Assembly: GCA_964509545.1 (NCBI GenBank)
Contig: CAZDXQ010000002.1
Location: 120,932-184,931 of the forward strand
Direction of reading: 5' to 3'
From: JADJWR01 sp964509545
GTDB lineage: Bacteria > Pseudomonadota > Gammaproteobacteria > Burkholderiales > Burkholderiaceae_F
DNA: 64,000 nucleotides
In this document: one piece after another, positions 10,101 to 18,209 of the stretch
How the letters are laid out: the number at the start of each line of letters is the position of its first letter
Numbering within the stretch: position 1 is the first letter of the stretch
Translations under genes and position numbers: made by a program
The notes under the pieces: model-generated
Databases searched by the model: none
What the model was told of the DNA's origin: nothing
What the model saw: the letters and a program-made list of their open reading frames with translations, nothing else

Positions 10101-10296
10101 GAACATGACCTACACGCCGGGCACGCCGCGCTTCACCGCTGCCGATCTCACCGTGCCGGCCGGCGGCAGCGCCGCGCTGGCGGTGCAGTCGGTGGCCGGC
10201 GGCGATGCCGCCTCGCCGTCGCAGTCGGGCCTGCTGCTCTTTTACGGCAACGGCCGGCGCAGCAACGAAGCGCAGACGATCATCGTCAATCCGTAA
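7186..10296 (+). CDS. Secreted subtilisin-like serine protease (S8) with inserted PA domain
   Basis: This 1036-residue secreted protease has a signal peptide (about residues 1-27, ending ASTAIAQ), an I9-like propeptide region (KVEVVVKLADAPL onward) and a subtilisin catalytic domain. The triad is Asp179 in VAVLDSGIDYTH, His251 in GHGTHVADIIAG and Ser579 in GGTSGAAPMVSGAAA. The long gap between His and Ser holds a protease-associated (PA) domain, including GKVALIDRGSCAVSLKVDRA. About 400 residues of beta-rich C-terminal domains follow, resembling the fibronectin-like tails of large S8A proteases. ATG 7186 is chosen for its GGAGG and signal peptide. The gene is monocistronic and ends at a strong terminator. 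Substrate is unknown; extracellular nutrient acquisition is likely. Confidence 0.9.
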   Translation: MPIAVPRGARSLLAFAAVVAVASTAIAQGRPTAPASRITGAVAPALSQARGKVEVVVKLADAPLAAAQGSAAKQRGLALHKDQARAYLQGLNGKQDAVIGMVRALGGVELARLSRALNAVVVSIDANQLQAVAALPGVVSVRAVGTYTRDLTDTVPYIGAAAAQAAGKDGSGVKVAVLDSGIDYTHRNLGGPGTLAAYQAAYGTSTSDPKNTTLDGLFPTAKVIGGFDFVGEAWPNGPRTEDPDPIDFEGHGTHVADIIAGQSVDGTHKGVAPGAKLYALKVCSAVSSSCNGIALLKAMEFVLDPNGDGDIGDAVDVVNMSLGSSYGQREDDLSEASANAVRFGVVVVASAGNSADRPYIVGSPSSTPEVISVAQTQVPSALAFPLVVTGITPSVINNTATVEWAPVGGGFSGAVARLGRACPAGSINGSNPADPYFNGNNPAGKVALIDRGSCAVSLKVDRATKDGAVAVIIANNVSGDPPSFSFGGGDLPMVPTVIITQADGNRIKTALGATGVNPAVVASVSPAVSVPLIGSMVGSSSRGPSYSFSAIKPDIGAPGASVSAIAGSGTGTEAFGGTSGAAPMVSGAAAILVQAFPDRSPAQIKALLMNTADANILTNPATLPGVLAPITRIGAGEVRVNRALNSSIAAWDTRDLTGSLSFGYFSAAESRNFVRSVTVRNYGPTARTLSISPGFRYADDAASGAVTVRAPSSISVGANGTATFNVQLRVDASKLPAWTLNGGSQGGNGPLLQTVEFDGYLTLSDAAGAITMPWHVLPQKSSDITPSSATVAAGSSVTLSNGGAASGLVSVFSLTGTSGRVPVSTYPDAGDNYAVIDLKAVGVRQVDIGGGQFGLQFAVHTFGERAHPNYPAEFDVYIDTNNDGTPDFVAFNLENGTFASTGQNVVGVANLATGASGVFFFIVADLNSANAVLTMPMSAPSIGLNITPSTKLNFSVYAFDNYFTGNLTDFVENMTYTPGTPRFTAADLTVPAGGSAALAVQSVAGGDAASPSQSGLLLFYGNGRRSNEAQTIIVNP

Positions 10297-10318
10297 GCGC
10301 GCTTTTTCCGCTTTGCTC

Positions 10319-10353
10319 AGGGCCCTGCCGTCACCGGCAGGGCCCTTTGTTTT
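10319..10353 (+). terminator. Rho-independent terminator after the S8 protease gene
   Basis: A perfect 12-base-pair stem has its left arm at 10319-10330 (AGGGCCCTGCCG), a TCAC loop, and its right arm at 10335-10346. TTGTTTT follows. It lies 22 bases after the protease stop codon and insulates the downstream leuS operon. Confidence 0.93.
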
Positions 10354-10435
10354 CGTGCCGGATCGCAGTCGCGGTCGCGGCAGCGCACGCCGATATACTC
10401 GCGTCGGAATTTCAAGCACTTAAGCGACAAATCCG

Positions 10436-13063
10436 ATGCAGGAAAAGTACGACCCGCAGCAGGTCGAAACCGCCGCGCAGGCGCACTGGCAAAGCCGCGA
10501 CGCCTATCGCGCCGTCGAGCACGCCCGGGACGCCTCCGGCAGGCCCAAGCCGAAGTTCTACGTCTGCTCGATGCTGCCGTACCCCAGCGGCAAGCTGCAT
10601 ATGGGGCACGTGCGCAACTACACGCTAAACGACGTGATGTACCGCGTGCTGCGCATGCGTGGCTACAACGTGATGACGCCGATGGGCTGGGATGCCTTCG
10701 GCCTGCCGGCGGAGAACGCGGCGATCGAAAAGGGCGTGCCGCCGGGGCAGTGGACGCGCGCCAACATCGCCGACATGAAGGCGCAGATGCAGCCGCTGGG
10801 GCTGGCCTTCGACTGGAGCCGCGAGATCGCCACCTGCGACCCCAGCTACTACAAGTGGAACCAGTGGCTGTTCCTGAAGATGCTGGAGGCCGGCATCGCC
10901 TATCGCTCGACCCAGGTCGTCAACTGGGACCCCGTGGACCAGACCGTGCTCGCCAACGAGCAGGTGATCGACGGCCGCGGCTGGCGCTCGAATGCCATCG
11001 TCGAGCGGCGCGAGATCCCCGGCTACTACCTGCGGATTACCCGGTACGCCGACGAATTGCTCGAAAGCCTTTCGCAGCTCGACGGCTGGCCGCCGCAGGT
11101 GCGGACGATGCAGGAGAACTGGATCGGCCGCAGCGTCGGCGTCAACTTCGGCTTCCCGTACGAGATCGACGGCGAGAAGAAGCTGCTGCGCGTGTTCACC
11201 ACCCGCGCCGACACGATCTGCGGCGTGACCTTCGTCGCCGTGGCCGGCGAGCATCCGCTGGCCGCGCGGCTGGCGCGCGAGGACGCGAGGCTTGCCGCGT
11301 TCATCGCCGAGTGCCGCAAGGGGGCCACCAGCGAGGCCGATCTGGCGACGATGGAAAAGCGCGGCGTGGCCACCGGCTTTCACGTCGAGCACCCGCTGAC
11401 CGGCGAGCGGGTCGAGGTCTGGGTCGGCAATTACGTGCTGATGGGCTACGGCGAAGGCGCGGTGATGGGCGTGCCGGCGCACGACGAGCGCGACTTCGAG
11501 TTCGCCAAGAAGTACGGGCTGGCCATCAAGCAGGTGATCGCCGTGCCGGGCGAGACCTTCTCGCTCGATGCCTGGCAGGAGTGGTACGCCGACAAGCAGC
11601 GCGGCACCTGCGTGCATTCCGGCAGGTACGACGGCCTCGGCTACGAGGCCGCGACCGACGCCATCGCCGCGGACCTGAAAGCCAGGGGCCTCGGCGACAA
11701 GCAGGTGCAGTACCGGCTGCGCGACTGGGGCATCTCGCGCCAGCGCTACTGGGGCACGCCGATCCCGATCATCCACTGCGCCTCCTGCGGCACCGTGCCG
11801 GTGCCGGAGAAGGACCTCCCGGTCGTGCTGCCCGAGAACCTCGTCGCCGACGGCAGCGGCAGCCCCCTGGCCAGGTACGAGCCGTTCCTGAAGTGCACCT
11901 GCCCGCAGTGCGGCAAGACGGCGCGGCGCGAGAGCGACACGATGGACACCTTCGTCGACTCGAGCTGGTACTTCATGCGCTACTGCTCGCCGGACGCGGC
12001 GGACCGGATGGTCGATGCCCGCAACGACTACTGGATGCCGATGGACCAGTACATCGGCGGAGTCGAGCACGCGGTGCTGCACCTGCTGTACGCGCGCTTC
12101 TGGACCAAGGTGATGCGCGACCTCGGCCTGGTGAAGTTCGACGAGCCGTTCCTGCGCCTGTTCACGCAGGGCATGCTGACGCACGACTGCTACTACCGCG
12201 AGGATGCGGAGGGCCGCAAGCGCTGGTTCTATCCGAACGAGATCGACGTCGAGTACGACGATAAGGGCCGTCCGGTCAGGGTGACGGCGCGCGAGGACGG
12301 TCTGCCGGTCGTCTACGGCGGCACCGAGAAGATGAGCAAGAGCAAGAACAACGTCGTCGAGCCGCGCGAGATCATCGGCCGCTTCGGCGCCGACACGGCG
12401 CGCGCCTTCGTCATGTTCGCCGGCCCGCCGGACCAGAGCGCGGCCTGGTCGAACGCCGGCGCCGAAGGCACCTACCGCTTCCTGCGGCGGCTGTGGAGCT
12501 ACTGCTTCGCCCACCGCGGCGTCGTCGCGGCCCCCGCGATCGACGCGGCGGCGCTGACGCCGCCGCTGAAGGCGACGCGGCGCGAGATCCATCTGAACCT
12601 GAAGCAGGCCGACTTCGACTACGCGCGGATGCAGTACAACACCGTCGTCTCGGCGGCGATGAAGATGCTCAATGCGCTGGAGGACGCGAAGCTGGGCGAT
12701 TCGCCGGCGGAGCGGTCGCTGGCGCGCGAGGGTCTCGGCATCCTGCTGCGCGTGCTGTACCCGATCGCGCCGCACATCACGCATGCGCTGTGGCAGGAGC
12801 TCGGCTTCCCCGCGGCCTACGGCGACCTGCTCGACGCGCCGTGGCCGCTGGCCGAGGAAGATGCGCTGGCTCAGGACGAGATCGAACTCGTGGTGCAGGT
12901 CAACGGCAAGCTGCGCGGCGCGATCCGCGTTCCTGCCGCGGCCGACAGGCCGGCGATCGAACGGGCGGCATTGGCCGATCCTGCAGTGCAGAAGTTCGTT
13001 GCCGGCGCCGCGGTCAAGCGCGTGATCGTGGTGCCGAAGAAGCTGGTCAATGTGGTGGTCTGA
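10436..13063 (+). CDS. leuS: Leucyl-tRNA synthetase
   Basis: This 875-residue class I synthetase charges tRNA-Leu. The HIGH-type motif is HMGH at residues 55-58 within SMLPYPSGKLHMGHVRNY. The CP1 editing domain includes FTTRADTICGV, a zinc-type knuckle carries CASCG and CPQCGK, and KMSKS occupies residues 632-636. The C-terminal anticodon-binding domain ends VVVPKKLVNVVV. Length matches the bacterial family (about 860-880). It heads the conserved leuS-lptE-holA-proA cluster. The ATG at 10436 has no obvious strong Shine-Dalgarno, but MQEKYDPQQVE is the expected N-terminus. Confidence 0.97.
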   Translation: MQEKYDPQQVETAAQAHWQSRDAYRAVEHARDASGRPKPKFYVCSMLPYPSGKLHMGHVRNYTLNDVMYRVLRMRGYNVMTPMGWDAFGLPAENAAIEKGVPPGQWTRANIADMKAQMQPLGLAFDWSREIATCDPSYYKWNQWLFLKMLEAGIAYRSTQVVNWDPVDQTVLANEQVIDGRGWRSNAIVERREIPGYYLRITRYADELLESLSQLDGWPPQVRTMQENWIGRSVGVNFGFPYEIDGEKKLLRVFTTRADTICGVTFVAVAGEHPLAARLAREDARLAAFIAECRKGATSEADLATMEKRGVATGFHVEHPLTGERVEVWVGNYVLMGYGEGAVMGVPAHDERDFEFAKKYGLAIKQVIAVPGETFSLDAWQEWYADKQRGTCVHSGRYDGLGYEAATDAIAADLKARGLGDKQVQYRLRDWGISRQRYWGTPIPIIHCASCGTVPVPEKDLPVVLPENLVADGSGSPLARYEPFLKCTCPQCGKTARRESDTMDTFVDSSWYFMRYCSPDAADRMVDARNDYWMPMDQYIGGVEHAVLHLLYARFWTKVMRDLGLVKFDEPFLRLFTQGMLTHDCYYREDAEGRKRWFYPNEIDVEYDDKGRPVRVTAREDGLPVVYGGTEKMSKSKNNVVEPREIIGRFGADTARAFVMFAGPPDQSAAWSNAGAEGTYRFLRRLWSYCFAHRGVVAAPAIDAAALTPPLKATRREIHLNLKQADFDYARMQYNTVVSAAMKMLNALEDAKLGDSPAERSLAREGLGILLRVLYPIAPHITHALWQELGFPAAYGDLLDAPWPLAEEDALAQDEIELVVQVNGKLRGAIRVPAAADRPAIERAALADPAVQKFVAGAAVKRVIVVPKKLVNVVV

Positions 13064-13108
13064 GCAAGCGCGGGTGCGAAGCGCCGAAATTCCCCGGCGG
13101 CCCGGCTG

Positions 13109-13666
13109 ATGTCCCGCGACCGGACAGGAAAGATGCTGGATCCTCGCCTTGGCGGGGACGACGAGCCCGCCGGCCGATCGGGCCGCGGGCGGCTGATCGC
13201 CGCCCTTGCGCTGTCGGGCGGGCTCGTCGCTTGCGGGTTCCGGCTGCGCGGGACGCAGCAGTTGCCGTTCGAAAGCATCTTCATCGGCGCGCCTGCGACG
13301 TCGAGCCTCGGCATCGAACTGGCGCGCGGCATACGCGCCGGCACCGCGACGCGCGTGTCGGCCGAGCGGGCGGCGGCGCAGGCGCAGCTCGAACTGATCA
13401 GCGAGAACCGCGAGCGCGAAGTGCTGTCGGTCAATGCGCAGGGGCGGGCGCGCGAGTATCTGCTGCGGCTGCGTGTGGTCTTCCGTGTGCACGATGGCAA
13501 GGGCCGCGAGTTCATCGCGCCGACGGAGATCTCGGCCACCCGCGACCTCGCCGTCAGCGAAGCGCAGATCCTCGCCCGCGAGTCGGAGGAAACGCAGCTG
13601 TACCTGGACATGCAGACCGACCTGGTGCAGCAGATGCTTCGCCGGCTGTCGGTGCTGAAGCCTTGA
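13109..13666 (+). CDS. lptE: LPS-assembly lipoprotein LptE
   Basis: LptE plugs the LptD barrel that inserts lipopolysaccharide into the outer membrane. The lipobox LSGGLVACGFRLRGT places the lipidated Cys at residue 42 from the ATG at 13109, and GFRLRGTQQLPF is the family signature. The rest (about 145 residues) matches the usual LptE domain length. The N-terminus is odd: residues 8-19 (KMLDPRLGGDDE) are encoded by a REP-like palindrome (13136-13164). This suggests either a repeat captured in the coding start or a true start further in. No ATG, GTG or TTG follows before the hydrophobic core, so the ATG at 13109 or 13133 is most likely. The gene sits between leuS and holA, as is usual. Confidence 0.85.
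   Translation: MSRDRTGKMLDPRLGGDDEPAGRSGRGRLIAALALSGGLVACGFRLRGTQQLPFESIFIGAPATSSLGIELARGIRAGTATRVSAERAAAQAQLELISENREREVLSVNAQGRAREYLLRLRVVFRVHDGKGREFIAPTEISATRDLAVSEAQILARESEETQLYLDMQTDLVQQMLRRLSVLKP
13136..13164 (+). repeat. REP-like palindromic repeat inside the 5' end of lptE
   Basis: The sequence CTGGATCCTCGCCTTGGCGGGGACGACGA-type (core CTGGATCCTCGCCTTGGCGG) contains arms at 13141-13148 and 13151-13158 that pair with one G-T. It matches the right half of the composite element at 62337-62402 (CTGGGTCCCCGCCTGCGCGG) at all but about four positions, so the two are copies of one dispersed family. Confidence 0.7.
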
Positions 13667-13673
13667 CCCGAAC

Positions 13674-14714
13674 ATGCTGCTGAAGCCCGAGGCGTTGCCG
13701 GCACACCTGCAGGCGCGCGGCAAGAGCGGACAGCTCGCGCCCATCTACGTGGTCGCCGGCGACGAACCGCTGCTGGCGATCGAGGCGGCAGACACCATCC
13801 GGTCAGCGGCACGCGCCAGCGGCTACAACGAACGCGAGGTGCTGCACGCCGACGCCCGCTTCGACTGGTCGCGGCTCGCCCAGGCCTCCACGGGCCTGTC
13901 GCTGTTTGCCGAGAAGCGGATCGTCGAGGTGAGGCTGCCGGGCGGCAAGCCGGGCAAGGCCGGAGGCGAGGCGCTGCGCGAGTTCGCGCTGAACCCGCCG
14001 CAGGACCTGCTCACGCTCGTTTCGCTGCCGCGGCTGGACCGGGACACGCGTGCCAGCCGCTGGGCGGCGGCGCTCGAGCATGCGGCCGTGTGGATCGACA
14101 TCGAGCGCGTCGAGCGGCCGGCGCTGCCGGAATGGATCGCCGCGCGACTGGCGCGCAACCGCCAGCGCGCGCCGCGCGAGGCGCTGCAATTCATCGCCGA
14201 TCGCGTCGAGGGCAACCTGCTCGCCGCGCACCAGGAGATCGGCAAGCTGGCGCTTCTGTACCCGGCGGGAGAACTGTCGCTGCAACAGGTCGCCGACGCG
14301 GTGCTTAACGTCGCCCGCTACGACGTCTACGCGCTGGTCCCGGCGCTGCTCGCCGGCGACAGCGCGCGCGCGCTGCGACTGCTGGAGGGACTGCGCGCCG
14401 AAGGCGAGCCGCTGCCGCTGGTGCTGTGGGTGGTGGCCGAGGAGCTGCGCACGCTGCTGCGCGTGCAGGAGGCGGTGGCCGCCGGCAAGCCGTTCGCAGC
14501 CGTGGCGCGCGAACTGCGCGTCTGGGGTCCGCGCGAGAAGCTGATGCCGCAGGCGCTGCGCCGGCTTTCAGCGGCGACGCTGGCGACGCTGCTGGAGCGC
14601 TGCGCCGACATCGACCGCCTGGTCAAGGGCCTGCGCGCGCCGCTTCGCGACAGCGACCCGTGGCTAGAATTGGGCGACATTGCGCTCGCCTGCGCGACAG
14701 GCAAACCGAAATGA
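13674..14714 (+). CDS. holA: DNA polymerase III delta subunit
   Basis: This 346-residue subunit of the clamp loader opens the beta clamp. The N-terminal pseudo-AAA region starts LAPIYVVAGDEPLLAIEAAD and includes STGLSLFAEKRIVEVRLPGG, as expected for HolA. The middle LIADxVEGNLLAAHQEIGKL-like stretch (FIADRVEGNLLAAHQEIGKL) is a family hallmark. Its ATG lies seven bases after the lptE stop, and its TGA overlaps the proA ATG in an ATGA motif, so the three genes are probably translated as one operon. Confidence 0.93.
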   Translation: MLLKPEALPAHLQARGKSGQLAPIYVVAGDEPLLAIEAADTIRSAARASGYNEREVLHADARFDWSRLAQASTGLSLFAEKRIVEVRLPGGKPGKAGGEALREFALNPPQDLLTLVSLPRLDRDTRASRWAAALEHAAVWIDIERVERPALPEWIAARLARNRQRAPREALQFIADRVEGNLLAAHQEIGKLALLYPAGELSLQQVADAVLNVARYDVYALVPALLAGDSARALRLLEGLRAEGEPLPLVLWVVAEELRTLLRVQEAVAAGKPFAAVARELRVWGPREKLMPQALRRLSAATLATLLERCADIDRLVKGLRAPLRDSDPWLELGDIALACATGKPK

Positions 14715-15997
14715 ACGCTCCTGCCGAACTGAGTCCGGCCGGCGATCTGGGCGCCTACATGGAGTCGGTCGGCCGGCGCGCCCGCGCCGCATCGGCTGCC
14801 ATGGCGCGCGCCGCCACGGCGCAGAAGAACAGCGCGCTGGTGGCCATCGCCGCGACGATCCGCGCCGCGGCCGCGCCGCTCGCCGAGGCCAACCGTCGCG
14901 ACGTCGAACGGGCCGCGGCGGCGGGACTCGACGGGCCGATGCTCGATCGCCTGCGCCTGACCGCCAGCGGCATAGAAAAGATGGCCGCCGGCGTGGAGAA
15001 GATCGCGCTGCTGCCCGATCCGGTCGGCGAGGTCACCGAGGTGCGGCCGCAGCCGTCTGGATTGCGCGTCGGCCGCATGCGCGTGCCGCTCGGCGTGATC
15101 GGCATCATCTACGAGAGCCGGCCGAACGTGACCGTCGACGCGGCGGCGCTGTGCCTGAAGAGCGGCAATGCGACGATCCTGCGCGGCGGCTCGGAAGCGT
15201 TCGAGAGCAACCGTCTGCTGGCGCAGCAGGTCAGCCACGGCCTGCGCGAGGCCGGCCTGCCCGGCGAGGCCGTGCAGCTCGTCGAAAGCACCGATCGCGC
15301 CGCGGTCGGCCTGCTGGTGTCGATGCCGAAATACGTCGACGTCATCGTGCCGCGCGGCGGCCGCGGCCTGATCGAACGGCTGGCCAGCGAAAGCAAGGTG
15401 CCGATGATCAAGCACCTCGACGGCAACTGCCACGTCTACGTCGACGCCGCCGCCGACCTGGCGCAGGCGGTCGACATCGCGGTCAATGCCAAGACCTACC
15501 GCTATGGCATCTGCGGCGCGATGGAGACGCTGCTGGTGCATGCCGATATCGCCGCGGTGTTCCTGCCGCAGGTGGCGGCCGAACTCGCCGCGCGCGGCGT
15601 CGAACTGCGCGGCTGCGACGCCACCTGCAGGCTGCTGGCGCAGGCGAAAGCGGCCACCGAGCAGGACTGGTTCACCGAGTATCTCGCGCCGATCCTGGCC
15701 GTTCGTGTCGTCGATTCGCTCGACACCGCCATTGCGCACATCGAGTACTACGGCTCGCACCATACCGACTCGATCGTCAGCCGCGACCATGTCGCCATCG
15801 AGCGCTTCCTGCGCGAGGTCGATTCCAGTTCGGTGATGGTCAATGCGCCGACCTGCTTCGCCGACGGTTACGAGTACGGCCTCGGCGCCGAGATCGGCAT
15901 CTCGACCGACAAGCTGCACGCGCGCGGACCGGTCGGCCTCGAAGGCCTCACTTCGCAGAAATACGTCGTCTTCGGCAGCGGCCAGTTGCGCGGCTGA
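14711..15997 (+). CDS. proA: Gamma-glutamyl phosphate reductase
   Basis: This 428-residue NADPH-dependent enzyme reduces glutamyl-5-phosphate to glutamate-5-semialdehyde in proline synthesis. Signatures are RVPLGVIGIIYESRPNVTVD, LKSGNATILRGGSEA and the catalytic Cys268 in YGICGAMETLLVH. The C-terminus ends EGLTSQKYVVFGSGQLRG. ATG 14711 overlaps the holA stop by four bases. proC, the next step of the pathway, lies in this window at 22828; proB was not seen. Confidence 0.96.
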   Translation: MNAPAELSPAGDLGAYMESVGRRARAASAAMARAATAQKNSALVAIAATIRAAAAPLAEANRRDVERAAAAGLDGPMLDRLRLTASGIEKMAAGVEKIALLPDPVGEVTEVRPQPSGLRVGRMRVPLGVIGIIYESRPNVTVDAAALCLKSGNATILRGGSEAFESNRLLAQQVSHGLREAGLPGEAVQLVESTDRAAVGLLVSMPKYVDVIVPRGGRGLIERLASESKVPMIKHLDGNCHVYVDAAADLAQAVDIAVNAKTYRYGICGAMETLLVHADIAAVFLPQVAAELAARGVELRGCDATCRLLAQAKAATEQDWFTEYLAPILAVRVVDSLDTAIAHIEYYGSHHTDSIVSRDHVAIERFLREVDSSSVMVNAPTCFADGYEYGLGAEIGISTDKLHARGPVGLEGLTSQKYVVFGSGQLRG

Positions 15998-16009
15998 GCA
16001 GTCGCCGCT

Positions 16010-16423
16010 TCACTCGACGCGGATTCGCGCCGCCAGTTCGCGCAGCGCCGCCAGCGGCGGCTCCTTGCGCGGCCACACCAGGCCAACGCCGTCGCCGGTG
16101 TGCCGCGGCAGCACGTGCACGTGCACGTGCACATGCGGCACGGTCTGCCAGCCCGCCGGCCGGTTGGCCTGCAGCACGGTGATGCCCTCCGGGTCAAAGG
16201 CCGCATCGACCGCGCGCGCGACCCGCGCCACCGTGCGGAACAGCGCGCCGGCCAGTTCGTCGTCGAGATCGAGGATCGTTTCGACCTGCCGCCGGGTGGC
16301 GACGATCACGTGGCCGGGATTGACCTGGCCAGCGTCCATGAAGGCGATCGTGTGCCGGTCCTCAAAGACCTTTGCCGCCGGCAGTTCGCCGCGGATGATT
16401 CTCGTGAACACGCTCGGCTGCAT
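16010..16423 (-). CDS. HIT family nucleotide-binding protein
   Basis: This 137-residue histidine-triad hydrolase-family protein carries the motif HVHVHVHVLPR near residues 97-107; the repeated His-Val block extends the classic HxHxHxx triad. The N-terminus (FTRIIRGELPAAKVFEDRHT) and NPGHVIV are typical of HinT-like proteins that hydrolyse purine nucleoside phosphoramidates or related adenylates. ATG 16423 follows an AGGAG Shine-Dalgarno. It converges on proA, with 12 bases between the stops, and is divergent from the methyltransferase gene at 16523. Confidence 0.88.
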   Translation of the reverse strand: MQPSVFTRIIRGELPAAKVFEDRHTIAFMDAGQVNPGHVIVATRRQVETILDLDDELAGALFRTVARVARAVDAAFDPEGITVLQANRPAGWQTVPHVHVHVHVLPRHTGDGVGLVWPRKEPPLAALRELAARIRVE

Positions 16424-16522
16424 CGCCGTCTCCTGCTCGGTCCGCCGGCCTGCGGCTGCGGCGTCGCCGGATTGTAGGAGCGCGTATCTTTCGCCTGCGG
16501 CCGCGGCCGCCGTGAGCCTGCC

Positions 16523-17710
16523 TTGACTTCATCGCCCGAACAATTCTTCGCCATCTGCCCGCGCGGCCTCGAGCCGCTGCTGGCGGACGAGTTGCGCGCG
16601 GCGGGAGCGGGGCAGGTCAGGCCCGAGGGCGGCGGCGTCGGCTTCGCCGGCACGATGCGCGCGGCCTACGCGGCCAACCTGACGAGCCGCGTCGCCAGCC
16701 GCGTGCTCTGGCAGGTCGCGCTCGGCGAGTACCGCGACGAGCGCGACCTCTACGCACAGGCGCGCGCAGTGCCCTGGGAAGAGCACTTCGACGCGCGCGG
16801 CACGCTGCGCGTCGATGTCAGCGCCTCGCGTTCGCCGCTGCGCAGCCTCGACTTCGCCACGTTGCGCATCAAGGATGCGATCGTCGACCGGCTGCGCGAG
16901 ACCACCGGCGCGCGGCCCTCGGTCGACCGCGCGCAGCCCGACGTGCGCGTCTTCGCTTATCTGGATTCGGCGCGGCTGACGCTGTACCTCGACCTGTCCG
17001 GCGAGCCCCTGTTCAAGCGCGGCTGGCGGGCGCAAAAGGGCGAGGCGCCGCTGAAGGAGAACCTCGCCGCAGGATTGCTGATGCTCGCCGGCTGGACCCC
17101 GGAGGTGCCGCTGCTCGACCCCTTCTGCGGCAGCGGCACGATCGTCATCGAGGCCGCACTGATCGCCTCGCGCCGTGCGCCCGGACTTGACCGCCGCTTC
17201 GGCTTCGAGCGGTTGCACGGATTCGATGCCGCCGCGTGGCGCGAACTGAAGGCGCAGGCCGCCGCCGCGGTCGACGATTCGGCGCAAGCGCGGATTGCCG
17301 GTTCCGACATCTCGACGCGCGTGATCGAAACCGCGCGCGGCAACGCGCAGCTTGCCGGCCTTCGCTCATGGCTGGCCGATGGCCGCCTGACGCTCGCAGC
17401 GGCCGACGCCCGCCAGGCGCAACCGGCCGCCGAGCACGGGCTGATCGTCACCAACCCGCCCTACGGCGAGCAGAGCGCGCCCAAGTCGGCCACGGTGGCG
17501 TCGCTGATGCGCGACTTCGGCGACCGCCTGAAGGAGGCGTTTCCTGGCTGGCAGGCCTGGCTGTTTTCGGCCGACCGCGGCCTGCCGCGGCAGATGCGTC
17601 TGCACGAGACGCGCAAGGCCGTGCTCTACAACGGTGCGCTCGAGTGCCGGCTGTTCCGCTTCGAGATGGTCGCCGGACAGTACCGGCCGCGCGCGCAGCC
17701 GCAGGCGTAG
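16523..17710 (+). CDS. THUMP-domain class I SAM-dependent RNA methyltransferase (RlmL N-domain-like)
   Basis: This 395-residue protein has an N-terminal ferredoxin-like/THUMP RNA-binding region (FFAICPRGLEPLLADELRAA onward) and a Rossmann methyltransferase domain. The latter includes LLDPFCGSGTIVIEAA (SAM binding) and TNPPYGE, the NPPY motif of base amino-methylating enzymes. It resembles the N-terminal half of E. coli RlmL, which makes m2G2445 in 23S rRNA, but lacks the RlmK half; such stand-alone forms are common outside enterics. The start is TTG at 16523, because the in-frame region upstream offers no better codon and MTSSPEQFFAICPRG fits the family. Confidence 0.85.
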   Translation: MTSSPEQFFAICPRGLEPLLADELRAAGAGQVRPEGGGVGFAGTMRAAYAANLTSRVASRVLWQVALGEYRDERDLYAQARAVPWEEHFDARGTLRVDVSASRSPLRSLDFATLRIKDAIVDRLRETTGARPSVDRAQPDVRVFAYLDSARLTLYLDLSGEPLFKRGWRAQKGEAPLKENLAAGLLMLAGWTPEVPLLDPFCGSGTIVIEAALIASRRAPGLDRRFGFERLHGFDAAAWRELKAQAAAAVDDSAQARIAGSDISTRVIETARGNAQLAGLRSWLADGRLTLAAADARQAQPAAEHGLIVTNPPYGEQSAPKSATVASLMRDFGDRLKEAFPGWQAWLFSADRGLPRQMRLHETRKAVLYNGALECRLFRFEMVAGQYRPRAQPQA

Positions 17711-17733
17711 GGCTCTGCAGCCGGCGCTGCGTG

Positions 17734-18153
17734 CTACGGCAGCAGCTTCGCCGTCAGCCGGATCTCGGGGCCGGCGAGTGCCTTCGATACCGGGCAGCCC
17801 TTCTTCGCCTCTTCGGCCTGCGCGCGGAATGTCGCCTCATCGAGGCCGGGGACCTGCGCCTCGGTCAGCAGTTCGATCAGGTTGATGGTGGGCCCATCGG
17901 CGAGGTGCACGGTCGCCTTGGTCCGGATGCTGGTCGGCTTGAAGCCGGCCTTGGTCAGCAGCGCCGACAGGAACATCGAAAAGCATCCGGCGTGGGCGGC
18001 GCCGATCAGTTCCTCCGGGTTGGTGCCGGGGCCGGATTCGAAACGGGAAGCGAACGTGAACGGCCCCGTATAGGCACCGCTGCCGAGGCTCATCGTGCCG
18101 CCGCCTTCCTTCAGCGTGCCCTTCCACTGCGCCGCTGCGCTGCGCTGGGTCAT
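17734..18153 (-). CDS. osmC: OsmC family peroxiredoxin
   Basis: This 139-residue thiol peroxidase protects against organic hydroperoxides. Both catalytic cysteines are present: Cys57 in AAHAGCFSMFLS and Cys120 in AKKGCPVSKAL. The stretch GPGTNPEELIGAAHAGCFSM marks the OsmC rather than the Ohr subgroup. ATG 18153 has a GGAGG at good spacing. It stands 57 bases downstream of a glutathione peroxidase gene on the same strand, so the two probably form a peroxide-detoxification unit. The rlmL-like gene converges on it. Confidence 0.92.
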   Translation of the reverse strand: MTQRSAAAQWKGTLKEGGGTMSLGSGAYTGPFTFASRFESGPGTNPEELIGAAHAGCFSMFLSALLTKAGFKPTSIRTKATVHLADGPTINLIELLTEAQVPGLDEATFRAQAEEAKKGCPVSKALAGPEIRLTAKLLP

Positions 18154-18209
18154 CACCGCCTCCTTGTCGAAAGAAACGCAGGTGGGGCAGGCAGCATAAC
18201 GCCGCGGCA

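Noticed and set aside
10625..13744. Very long antisense open frame (about 1000 codons) opposite leuS, lptE and holA
   Set aside because: It runs opposite genes with unmistakable motifs, has Arg/His/Gln/Val-rich composition typical of high-GC shadow frames, and shows no recognisable domain.
16110..16140. Tandem GTGCAC-type repeat as a possible microsatellite or regulatory repeat
   Set aside because: It is simply the coding sequence of the repeated His-Val motif (HVHVHVHV) in the HIT protein.
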